Source: CAIJXO01 sp964485905 (GTDB lineage: Bacteria > Patescibacteriota > Minisyncoccia > Phycocordibacterales > GWA1-40-21). From it: 6,872 bases of DNA. Position numbers and translations under genes: made by a program. Shown piece by piece: positions 1-4,739 of this stretch (its first letter is position 1; each line of letters starts with the position of its first letter). The notes beneath the pieces were generated by a model. It was not told the DNA's origin. It searched no databases and saw nothing but the letters and a program-made list of their open reading frames with translations. The DNA lies in assembly GCA_964485905.1 (NCBI GenBank), contig CAZAJY010000032.1, positions 1 to 6,872 of the forward strand, given 5' to 3'.

Positions 1-21
1 TGGCAAATCTTTTATTTTCAT
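1..21 (-). CDS. Possible start of a further downstream gene, cut by the window edge
   Basis: An ATG lies four bases after the TAG stop of the AbiEii gene, on the same strand. It opens seven codons (MKIKDLP) before the window ends. The tight spacing fits a third co-transcribed gene, but seven codons are far too few to identify a product or to prove that the frame stays open. No convincing ribosome binding site is visible. It is reported only so that the edge is not read as empty. Confidence 0.3.
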
Positions 22-25
22 AAAA

Positions 26-730
26 CTACTTCTCGTTTTGTAATTTAAGCTTCAGCAAAAATATCGTCTCGGTGCGAAGCTTGGCTTTTACCCAATCCTT
101 CTGCTTAGCATCCAACAGCTCGCCCATACCGGAAAGAATATTCTGATCGGTTATTTTCTCAAGCGAATCAATGCACTTCTGCAAAAATTCCTTGAAGTTC
201 ATACCTGTTCGAGATTCCACGATTTCCTTATTAACCGGCCACTCATTCTGTAAGAAATACCAGACATCGAAAATGTCACGGTTGGTTTTGCCAATTCGTT
301 CATACATAGCGCAAAGTTTATGAGCAGCCATGTCTTCCTTAATCATTACTTGCATAGAGATGCCAAGAAATGACTTCACATCATATTTTGAGCCAAATTC
401 TCGGCGATTTATTTCCACTTTAACGTTTTGAGTGTTGATATCCTTGTCGTCATAAGAAAGAATGTAAATCAGATTAAATCTCTTCTTTTTTGCTTGCTTT
501 AATTTCCCATAATTTTCAAGAATTATTTTGACACGCTCAAATACATAGTCCTCCTTTTCAGAGTCGAGCAAATTAAAGTCTAAATCTACTGAAAAACGGT
601 TAAGACCGTAGAAAAACGCAGCGGCTGTCCCGCCTTTAAATCCCAAAATTGTACTGATTGTTGGATCAGTATAGATATCTTTAAGGATTTTTACGAGAAT
701 ATTTTTATGTTTAGCCGTATCAAGAGACAT
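26..730 (-). CDS. abiEii: AbiEii/AbiGii-family nucleotidyltransferase toxin
   Basis: This is the toxin half of an AbiE-type (type IV-like) toxin-antitoxin module. Known family members are DNA polymerase-beta-like nucleotidyltransferases that act in the cytoplasm; characterised relatives modify tRNA and block translation. The 234-residue protein shows the family motifs in order: the glycine-rich entry KGGTAAAFFYGL (about 32-43) followed by RFSVDLDF (45-52), which carries the metal-binding aspartates D49 and D51; VKVEINRR (103-110); the K-x-D-type motif MIKEDMAAHKL (129-139); and NRDIFDVWYF (150-159), containing R151, D152 and D155. All expected catalytic acidic positions are present and the length is normal, so it looks intact and active. 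The ATG lies 8 nt after the antitoxin stop, so the two genes are surely co-transcribed. There is no good Shine-Dalgarno sequence, so translation probably depends on coupling. Known AbiE systems act in phage abortive infection and element maintenance; which applies here is unknown. Confidence 0.92.
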   Translation of the reverse strand: MSLDTAKHKNILVKILKDIYTDPTISTILGFKGGTAAAFFYGLNRFSVDLDFNLLDSEKEDYVFERVKIILENYGKLKQAKKKRFNLIYILSYDDKDINTQNVKVEINRREFGSKYDVKSFLGISMQVMIKEDMAAHKLCAMYERIGKTNRDIFDVWYFLQNEWPVNKEIVESRTGMNFKEFLQKCIDSLEKITDQNILSGMGELLDAKQKDWVKAKLRTETIFLLKLKLQNEK

Positions 731-737
731 AAGTTTG

Positions 738-1322
738 TTATTTTAAATTTTTAACTGATTCGTGATACATTTTCACCATTTTTATCATTCGTTTATTACC
801 GCCATAAATGGGTAAAATTTCGTACACTTTTTCCCAATTCAAAATTGATAAATTATCAAAGTGATAATCCTTATGTAAATAAACAACATCCAAAAACGCT
901 CTCTCGGGTGAAGCAATGTTATAATTTTCTCTTGACTCTATACCGGCCTGATTGGTGAGAATAGTGTCTTTGATTTTATTATAAGAATATTTCTGCCCAT
1001 CGCACTCAATCTCTTTTGTTGTATATGACACGACAAAAATTTGACTATATGACTGAAAAGTTATTCCGGCCGCACCCAAAGCTGTCTCTATGCTGATGTA
1101 TGAAGGCGTGTATATTTTTGTGGCCAGCTCGTATTTATCATAATTTTTATCTTTTGAATAAATACCTCTGCGTATCGCATTCAGTTTACCAGCTTTAACA
1201 TAGCGATTAATTTTTTTCTTAACAAAATTTACATCTGACTCTCCCCATAGCAAAACTACATCTTTAAAAGTAAAGACTGTTTTGTTCGATCTCATTAGAT
1301 CTAAAATGTGGTCTTTTCCCAT
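738..1322 (-). CDS. abiEi: AbiEi-type antitoxin / winged-helix transcriptional autorepressor
   Basis: This is the partner antitoxin of the downstream AbiEii toxin and first gene of the operon. The N-terminal part (about 1-58) is a winged-helix DNA-binding domain: FTFKDVVLLWG, then a basic recognition region with KKKINRYVKAGKLNAIRRGIYS. The remainder is the AbiEi C-terminal domain, recognised by YISIETALGAAGI (75-87) and NIASPERAFLDVVYL (135-149), both typical of the family. In characterised AbiE systems the antitoxin neutralises the toxin without forming a stable complex, and it represses its own promoter by binding inverted repeats. A strong palindrome 25 bp upstream of this ATG fits that role. 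At 194 residues it is slightly shorter than the lactococcal or streptococcal proteins but complete. The gene and its partner look less AT-rich than the 1767-3593 genes, which suggests a separate origin. Confidence 0.88.
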   Translation of the reverse strand: MGKDHILDLMRSNKTVFTFKDVVLLWGESDVNFVKKKINRYVKAGKLNAIRRGIYSKDKNYDKYELATKIYTPSYISIETALGAAGITFQSYSQIFVVSYTTKEIECDGQKYSYNKIKDTILTNQAGIESRENYNIASPERAFLDVVYLHKDYHFDNLSILNWEKVYEILPIYGGNKRMIKMVKMYHESVKNLK

Positions 1323-1333
1323 AGTATTTTGAT

Positions 1334-1339
1334 ATTATA
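1334..1339 (-). promoter_or_regulatory. Probable -10 element of the abiE operon
   Basis: A perfect TATAAT on the minus strand starts 17 bases upstream of the AbiEi ATG. Transcription from it would give a leader of only a few bases, or a leaderless message, and indeed no Shine-Dalgarno sequence sits at the normal distance. No good -35 hexamer is seen; the -35 position falls inside the adjacent palindrome. The placement is sensible but the call rests on one hexamer in AT-rich DNA. Confidence 0.45.
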
Positions 1340-1346
1340 TCCTTTT

Positions 1347-1366
1347 GGTACCCAAATATGGGTACC
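1347..1366. promoter_or_regulatory. Palindromic operator, probable AbiEi binding site
   Basis: This is a perfect inverted repeat GGTACCC-N6-GGGTACC, extended to 8 bp by an A/T pair next to the spacer. It lies directly upstream of the TATAAT at 1334-1339, so a bound dimer would cover the -35 region. AbiEi antitoxins of known systems bind inverted repeats in their own promoter, so negative autoregulation of the toxin-antitoxin operon is the natural reading. No second copy of the repeat is visible in the flanks, whereas studied AbiE promoters have two. Confidence 0.65.
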
Positions 1367-1455
1367 TTTGGTTTAAATCATATGCTATACTGCAAATAAA
1401 CGCAAGGGTTAAATTTGGGTGAATAAAATTACTTAAGCGTAAAAATTTGAATTGA

Positions 1456-1470
1456 TGGGGTCTGGCCCCA
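1456..1470 (+). repeat. GC-rich hairpin, GGGGTCTGGCCCC
   Basis: A TGGGG/CCCCA stem encloses a five-base loop in otherwise AT-rich DNA. The 13-base core shares the pattern GGnGTCnGGnnCC with the minus-strand reading of 1737-1749 (GGTGTCAGGTACC), 280 bp away and in inverted orientation. Short imperfect hairpins of this kind are often seen at the ends of REP-associated tyrosine transposase (RAYT) elements. No transposase gene is present, so the assignment is tentative. Confidence 0.45.
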
Positions 1471-1529
1471 GAAATACCACTCCTAAAACCTTCATTATTA
1501 GGGCATTTTAGAACAAAAAAATTTAGTAT

Positions 1530-1547
1530 ATCTGCCAGCTGGCAGAT
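1530..1547. repeat. Perfect 18-bp palindrome
   Basis: ATCTGCCAG is followed immediately by its reverse complement CTGGCAGAT with no spacer. It is GC-richer than its surroundings, and on the plus strand it is followed seven bases later by a run of six T. It could act as a weak plus-strand terminator, a REP-like mobile hairpin or a protein-binding site. No gene on the plus strand feeds into it, so a terminator role has no obvious client. Confidence 0.5.
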
Positions 1548-1594
1548 TGACCGATTTTTTGGTTAATTAAATTCAATCATAAAATTCTGCTTTT

Positions 1595-1603
1595 ATTATA
1601 CCA
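1595..1603 (-). promoter_or_regulatory. Extended -10 promoter with no intact gene behind it
   Basis: The minus strand reads TGGTATAATAAAA, an extended -10 (TGnTATAAT) identical over 13 bases to the promoter of the histidine-phosphatase gene at 3620-3632. It starts directly after the T-tract of the terminator at 1606-1640. The first ATG downstream (1580-1578) opens only five codons before TAA, and the next gene (AbiEi) begins 270 bp away with its own -10. The promoter therefore looks orphaned. Confidence 0.45.
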
Positions 1604-1605
1604 CC

Positions 1606-1640
1606 AAAAATAAAAAAAGCGACCAGATGCACTCGGGTCG
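1606..1640 (-). terminator. Intrinsic terminator after the PEP-mobile-domain gene
   Basis: On the minus strand CGACC (1640-1636) pairs with GGTCG (1624-1620) across an 11-base loop, followed by C, seven T, A and five T. The same C-T7-A-T5 tail follows a slightly different hairpin at 4512-4540, so the terminator is part of the repeated spacer. It would end the transcript of the two-gene unit at 3593-1767, leaving a 3' untranslated region of about 150 nt. Confidence 0.65.
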
Positions 1641-1734
1641 GATTCACAGAAATATGTGGCTCCGCATCGTGGACGACGTTAGAACCGTTATATAGCAATC
1701 GAAAGATTATATTTATGTTCCTGATTTGAAATAA
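1618..1734 (+). pseudogene. C-terminal coding relic, copy A (in-frame stop)
   Basis: The plus strand encodes SGRIHRNMWLRIVDDV, then RTVI, an in-frame TAG at 1693-1695, then QSKDYIYVPDLK and a TAA at 1732-1734. It aligns codon by codon with copy D (6360-6440): of 16 base differences between CTC and the final AAA codon, 11 fall at third positions, and the amino-acid changes are mostly D/E or V/I. That is the mark of a sequence once under protein-level selection. There is no start codon or ribosome binding site, and the internal TAG breaks it. It runs toward the 3' end of the minus-strand PEP-mobile-domain gene. I do not recognise the parent protein; a mobile-element protein is possible but unproven. 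Confidence 0.6.
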
Positions 1735-1765
1735 AAGGTACCTGACACCGTTTTCCACCATTTTT
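1708..1765 (+). repeat. 58-bp direct repeat, left copy
   Basis: This block matches 6414-6472 with two substitutions and one inserted base. It covers the last eight codons and stop of the coding relic, the site GGTACCTGACACC (1737-1749) and the A/C/T-rich run after it. It ends one base before the TAG codon of the PEP-mobile-domain gene. Identity here is far higher than in the upstream relic, which implies recent exchange or selection on the DNA itself. Confidence 0.85.
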
Positions 1766-1766
1766 C

Positions 1767-2819
1767 CTACCTTTTTAATATTCTTACTACTCCTTTGTTG
1801 GTATCCATTTCTACTAAATCGCCGTCTTTTAAGACTTGAGTGGCAATCTTGGTACCGATAATGCATGGAATTTTAAACTCCCTCCCTAAAATCGCAGCAT
1901 GGCATAAAGTGCCACCTTCATCTGTAATAATAGCTTTTGACTTTTTAAAAAAATGATTAAACTGTGGTCTGGTCATGGGCGTAACTAAAATATATCCCGA
2001 CTTAAATTCAGGCAAATTATTAACATTATTTATTACTTTTACCCTTCCTCTAATATTTTTAAATGTTTTAAAAATACTTATTCCTACTATCTTTTTTTTT
2101 GATATACTATCCTGTAACATATTTTCAATTTCTGTTACCTTTTTGCCCAAATATAAATCTTGTTTATCTCTAAAACAAATTAGCGCACTTAGATTTGAAT
2201 AGTTTCTATTTAATTTTCTTTTTGGTAATCTGTTCTTTTGTAAAAAAACAAAAAAATCTTTAAAAACTAATTTTTCTAAATTATTCTTATTGATTTTAGT
2301 AAAATTATCCAACGTTTTATTCATGAAAAAGTCTACCTTAATATAAACTTTTTCGTTGTATGTCCAAGCTTTTCTTAATATTTTAAACTCCTTTTTATAC
2401 TTTTGATCGTCTTTTAAATAATCGGCAGCCCAATAAACGGCCATATGATAGGATAAAAATTTATTGTATAATTTTAAAAACTTTCTATAATTCTCAGAAA
2501 AAATTCTTTTATTTTTCTTTACAAATAATAAAAACTTGTTAGAGAGTTTAATTAATCTATTTGAAATCGTTCTTGCGTATTTCTTTTCACTTTTTACTTT
2601 TTCTCCATAATATTTGGAAAATAAAATATCTTCTTTTTTAATTTTATAACAAGATATTTGATTACCTTTTTTGATAAAAATGATTTTTGTATAACCCTGC
2701 CCCAACTCTTTCCAAATTTCTTTACAAAAAACATTTGCCATTAGTGAACAACTCAAAAGAGAAAACTCTCTTGTCCAAGCTTTGGTAAAGCTGTCTTTTC
2801 TAACATAACTTAAAAGCAT
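1767..2819 (-). CDS. PEP-utilising enzyme mobile (phospho-swivel) domain protein
   Basis: This 350-residue cytoplasmic protein ends in the mobile phosphohistidine domain of PEP synthase, pyruvate phosphate dikinase and PTS enzyme I. The domain spans about 248-350: a G-R-V entry (IRGRVKVINN, 256-265), GYILVTPMTRPQF (275-287), the signature ITDEGGTLCHAAI (298-310) with the phosphorylatable histidine H307, then GREFKIPCIIGTKIAT and DGDLVEMDTNKGVVRI. In the family this domain carries phosphate between an ATP-grasp domain and a PEP/pyruvate barrel. Both partner domains are absent here. Residues 1-247 are lysine- and aromatic-rich and mostly helical-looking, beginning FTKAWTREFSLL; I do not recognise them, although similar N-terminal regions occur in stand-alone swivel proteins. 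The ATG lies 3 nt after the stop of the histidine-phosphatase gene, so the two are translationally coupled. Very AT-rich codon use. A paralogous domain lies at the right edge. Substrate and phosphate donor are unknown. Confidence 0.8.
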   Translation of the reverse strand: MLLSYVRKDSFTKAWTREFSLLSCSLMANVFCKEIWKELGQGYTKIIFIKKGNQISCYKIKKEDILFSKYYGEKVKSEKKYARTISNRLIKLSNKFLLFVKKNKRIFSENYRKFLKLYNKFLSYHMAVYWAADYLKDDQKYKKEFKILRKAWTYNEKVYIKVDFFMNKTLDNFTKINKNNLEKLVFKDFFVFLQKNRLPKRKLNRNYSNLSALICFRDKQDLYLGKKVTEIENMLQDSISKKKIVGISIFKTFKNIRGRVKVINNVNNLPEFKSGYILVTPMTRPQFNHFFKKSKAIITDEGGTLCHAAILGREFKIPCIIGTKIATQVLKDGDLVEMDTNKGVVRILKR

Positions 2820-2822
2820 ATT

Positions 2823-3593
2823 TTATAAATTCTCTATTATTTTTTTTATTTCTTCTATTTTCATTTCAAAATTATAATCCCGAAAAATTAATAATATTTT
2901 TGTTTCTCCATTATCTAAATTCAAAAGTTTTATGCTAACTTTCTCTAAAAATTTTAGTGCTCCTCCTAATTTGTCCAGACTATCTTTTTTTTCTAAAATA
3001 TCTTTTTGTTTTAATAGAGATAAAATAAACTTATCAGTCGCCCCTGCATGTGTAACAAAATTAAGCATTAAATGGTTGTTTTCCTTTAATTTTGTGCCTA
3101 ATTTTAAAAAAGTAACTATTGCTTTTAAAAAATCGTTAGTCCATTTATTCACATTGCCGGCATCTTCGGATTCTGAAAGCCACCATTCTACTGCTTTAGT
3201 AAAAGATTGGTTCTTTTCAATTTTTTTAAAAATCATGTTAATTTTTTCTAATTGACTTTCTGATTCTTTATTCCATTTTAATTTGGATGAAAGAGCGATA
3301 GGTGTCCTAAATTCGACGTTAATATCTTGTTTCTCTGCTTGATTTTCAAGATTGTTGTTTATAGCATCTAAAGTTTGTTTGGTGCGAGGTACATCTGTAA
3401 AATAGGAAGCTATCGTTAAATTATTGAAAAGAGGTATTTCTTCCCCCATCTTTTTTGATTGTCTTATTCCCTCTTCAGTAATATTATTATCCTTATCTTT
3501 TTCCGCGTGTCTTATAAAATTAAGAATTAAAGAACTCTTGATTTTCGGATCGTTCTCTTTGTTTAAAATTGATTCAAATAATTCCTTATTCAT
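2823..3593 (-). CDS. Histidine phosphatase superfamily (RHG-type) protein
   Basis: This 256-residue protein has the signatures of the phosphoglycerate mutase/SixA-like histidine phosphatases. These are LNFIRHAEKD (24-33), with R28 and the nucleophilic H29 in the RHxE form seen in SixA-like members; TEEG (39-42); DVPRTKQT (67-74), with the second arginine R70; and NFVTHAGATDKF (178-189), with the second catalytic histidine H182. The middle (about 105-170) is an extended, charged helical insertion, and the C-terminal 50 residues are lysine-rich. No signal peptide is seen, so it is cytoplasmic. It is the first gene of a two-gene unit with the swivel-domain protein, and its own extended -10 promoter sits 30 bp upstream. 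The substrate cannot be read from the sequence; given the partner, a phosphohistidine or a small phosphorylated metabolite is plausible. Very AT-rich, with no clear Shine-Dalgarno sequence. Confidence 0.8.
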   Translation of the reverse strand: MNKELFESILNKENDPKIKSSLILNFIRHAEKDKDNNITEEGIRQSKKMGEEIPLFNNLTIASYFTDVPRTKQTLDAINNNLENQAEKQDINVEFRTPIALSSKLKWNKESESQLEKINMIFKKIEKNQSFTKAVEWWLSESEDAGNVNKWTNDFLKAIVTFLKLGTKLKENNHLMLNFVTHAGATDKFILSLLKQKDILEKKDSLDKLGGALKFLEKVSIKLLNLDNGETKILLIFRDYNFEMKIEEIKKIIENL

Positions 3594-3622
3594 ATATATC
3601 TATAATATTTATATATAATTTT

Positions 3623-3649
3623 ATTATACCATAACCAAATTATTATCAA
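3623..3649 (-). promoter_or_regulatory. Extended -10 promoter of the histidine-phosphatase/swivel unit
   Basis: The minus strand reads TTGATA (3649-3644), a 15-base spacer ending in TGG, then TATAAT (3628-3623). The TGn motif makes it an extended -10, which compensates for the short spacer. The expected start lies about 20 nt before the ATG at 3593. It follows the terminator at 3677-3706 directly, so this two-gene unit is transcribed independently of the gene before it. Confidence 0.6.
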
Positions 3650-3676
3650 AGGTTCGAACGTCCGTCTTGGGGATAT

Positions 3677-3706
3677 AAAAAATAATCGCTCTATAAAACG
3701 ATTATT
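3677..3706 (-). terminator. Probable intrinsic terminator of the 3862-4440 gene
   Basis: A perfect 8-bp stem AATAATCG/CGATTATT encloses a 10-base loop; on the minus strand it runs straight into TTTTATA. The stem is AT-rich at its base but closed by two G-C pairs at the loop. It sits about 155 nt after the stop of the unrecognised gene and just before the next promoter. A GGGG at 3669-3672 and CCCCC at 3716-3720 could add an outer helix. Confidence 0.55.
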
Positions 3707-3710
3707 GTAT

Positions 3711-3820
3711 TGGCTCCCCCTCTCGGGTTCAGGAACTTCTACCTCAAGGCCGCATAAGCGATCCCAGGCGACTACTTGGTAATCATGGTGACAGTAGATG
3801 GGCCCTTTCCCTATCTACTG
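3711..3820. other. GC-rich spacer block ending in a strong hairpin
   Basis: By hand count 60 of 110 bases are G or C, against roughly 25-30% in the flanks, so this block is foreign to its surroundings. Its left part (TTGGCTC..CCTCTC.GGT..GGAAC, 3710-3736) resembles 4630-4656 in the spacer behind the NERD gene. The right end is the hairpin CAGTAGAT/ATCTACTG (3792-3799 with 3813-3820), extended by GGG/CCC around one bulged base. One plus-strand frame (from about 3712 to the TAA near 3837) and one minus-strand frame are open across most of it, but neither has a start or a recognisable product. It could be a decayed relic of the same family as copies A-D or a structured RNA; I cannot decide. Confidence 0.5.
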
Positions 3821-3861
3821 GCAAATATGAGAATTAAAAGAATAAAAAGTAAAAATTAATA

Positions 3862-4440
3862 TTACGCCGTAAGCGGTGATCGAGAAGATAATATTTTTTT
3901 AAGATCATCAATTTTATCAATGGCCTCTTTTAACATGCCAATGCATTGTTCGCGTAATAAAGTTTCTTCTTCGGTAGAAATTTTGTCATTTTTATTTTTG
4001 GCTTCAAAAAGTGGAATTTCAGCCTCAATAATCAATTTTTGAATTTTTTCTAATTTTTCGTCAAATACCTTAATGGAGTCATATGGATATGTGAGGGTTT
4101 TTTCTTTAAGCGGATAAAAATAGCCACCATATCCTTCCCTGGCAAGTTTAAGATATAATTGAGCTAATTCATCAAAAGAATTTTCAAGATTTGTCGCTAA
4201 AGATTGAATTTCATGATATTCGGAATAAGGAGGTAAATACGAATCTATTCGACTGGAAATATGTCTAATTCTACCTAAAATCGCATTATTAAGTTCGTCA
4301 GGATGTTTTTCCCTAACCTCGGGTCCCCATAAACCCAACGAGGCCTCGGGAAAAGATTTATATTTATCGCTCTTTCTTTCTCCGGTAGTCAGTTCATCGT
4401 CTTCTGTCGGCATATTGTTTCTAATATTTTCAATTGTCAT
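3862..4440 (-). CDS. Hypothetical protein, helical, unrecognised
   Basis: I do not recognise this 192-residue protein. It is rich in charged residues and has no membrane segment or signal peptide. The first 50 residues are polar and look flexible (TEDDELTTGERKSDKYKSF). Residues about 50-105 and 122-185 look like long amphipathic helices, possibly paired as a coiled coil (EKLEKIQKLIIEAEIPLFEA; KEAIDKIDDLKKIL). Between them is an aromatic/glycine patch, GYGGYFYPLKEK (103-114). No catalytic motif is evident. A real gene is supported by the single long frame, a perfect promoter 35 bp upstream of the ATG, and a terminator behind it. There is no Shine-Dalgarno sequence before the ATG. It stands alone in its transcription unit between a NERD gene and the histidine-phosphatase pair, so an accessory or defence role is possible but only by position. 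Confidence 0.7.
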   Translation of the reverse strand: MTIENIRNNMPTEDDELTTGERKSDKYKSFPEASLGLWGPEVREKHPDELNNAILGRIRHISSRIDSYLPPYSEYHEIQSLATNLENSFDELAQLYLKLAREGYGGYFYPLKEKTLTYPYDSIKVFDEKLEKIQKLIIEAEIPLFEAKNKNDKISTEEETLLREQCIGMLKEAIDKIDDLKKILSSRSPLTA

Positions 4441-4474
4441 AAATTTTAAATTAATTTAATTGAATTATAGTTAT

Positions 4475-4502
4475 ATTATATAAAAAATATAGGTTTTGTC
4501 AA
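4475..4502 (-). promoter_or_regulatory. Consensus sigma70-type promoter for the 3862-4440 gene
   Basis: On the minus strand a perfect TTGACA (4502-4497) and a perfect TATAAT (4480-4475) are separated by 16 bases. Transcription would start near 4468, about 28 nt upstream of the ATG. The -35 begins ten bases after the T-tract of the terminator at 4512-4540, so one unit ends exactly where the next begins. It is the strongest promoter in the window. Confidence 0.85.
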
Positions 4503-4511
4503 TGGCCTAAT

Positions 4512-4540
4512 AAAAATAAAAAAAGCGACTGACGGAGTCG
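4512..4540 (-). terminator. Intrinsic terminator of the NERD-gene unit
   Basis: On the minus strand CGACT and AGTCG pair across the five-base loop CCGTC, followed by C, seven T, A and five T. The tail is identical to that of the terminator at 1606-1640, while the stem pairs differ (C-T change matched by G-A), so pairing is kept. It ends transcripts from the NERD gene after passing through the repeated spacer. Confidence 0.75.
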
Positions 4541-4693
4541 GGTCGGATTCACAAGAATATTTGGCTCCGCATCGTGGACGATGTTAGAACCGTGATCCAG
4601 CAACAAACTGAATATATTTATATACCTAATTTGGCTCACCTCTCAGGTCTGGAACCCCAAGAAATCAAGTCCAGAGGGCATTCCCGGGGATAA
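4520..4693 (+). pseudogene. C-terminal coding relic, copy B (longest open copy)
   Basis: The plus strand is open for 57 codons between TAA at 4517-4519 and TAA at 4691-4693, with no start codon in a sensible place. It encodes SGRIHKNIWLRIVDDV, RTVIQQQTEYIYIPNL, then a tail AHLSGLEPQEIKSRG that differs from copies A and D. The first 70 bases are almost identical to copy A, and the core matches copy D at protein level. It lacks the GGTACCTGACACC site but contains GGTCTGG-AA-CCCC (4646-4658), reminiscent of the hairpin at 1457-1469. Inverted segments TCTGGA/TCCAGA (4648-4653, 4670-4675) and CCCGGG lie in the tail. It is a decayed fragment of the same parent as copies A, C and D. Confidence 0.55.
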
Positions 4694-4739
4694 AAATAAT
4701 GAGTTTAATGACGGAGGTCGGTCGGGTTCAAATAAGGAA
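4691..4739 (+). repeat. Truncated second copy of the spacer start
   Basis: TAAAAATAA followed by GACGGAGGTCGGTCGGGTTCA repeats, with a few indels, the beginning of copy B (4511-4560). The offset is about 180 bp, so the spacer behind the NERD gene holds one unit and the first 50 bases of another in tandem. The second copy breaks off at the terminator-like inverted repeat that follows the NERD gene. Confidence 0.55.

Larger units (their letters stand above)
1367..1594. other. Non-coding gap with two short palindromes and no gene
   Basis: Together with the neighbouring repeat spacer, this forms the 444-base stretch without a gene between the AbiEi start and the stop of the PEP-mobile-domain gene. 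No reading frame here looks coding on either strand. It holds a GC-rich 13-base near-palindrome (1457-1469) and a perfect 18-bp palindrome (1530-1547). On the minus strand an ATG at 1578-1580, downstream of a promoter-like sequence, opens only five codons (MIEFN) before TAA. The rest is AT-rich sequence with nothing recognisable. Confidence 0.6.

Noticed and set aside
1573..1866. 97-codon minus-strand open frame starting inside the PEP-mobile-domain gene
   Set aside because: It overlaps the end of a clear gene in another frame and runs antisense through the repeat spacer and its terminator; the composition is not protein-like.
1975..2202. 75-codon plus-strand open frame
   Set aside because: It is antisense to the swivel-domain protein gene, where the signature domain is encoded; it arises from AT-rich complement codons.
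2932..3618. Plus-strand open frames of 107 and 64 codons
   Set aside because: Both are antisense to the histidine-phosphatase gene, which has all catalytic motifs; the hydrophobic, Phe/Ser-rich translations are typical of reverse-strand shadows.
3651..3664. tRNA T-arm-like GGTTCGAACGTCC
   Set aside because: The bases flanking the TTCGAAC loop do not pair into a 5-bp stem, and no D arm, anticodon arm or acceptor stem can be built on either strand.
3711..3820. Small gene in the GC-rich block
   Set aside because: Open frames exist on both strands but have no start codon or ribosome site and end in unrelated AT-rich sequence; coding potential cannot be told from high G+C alone.
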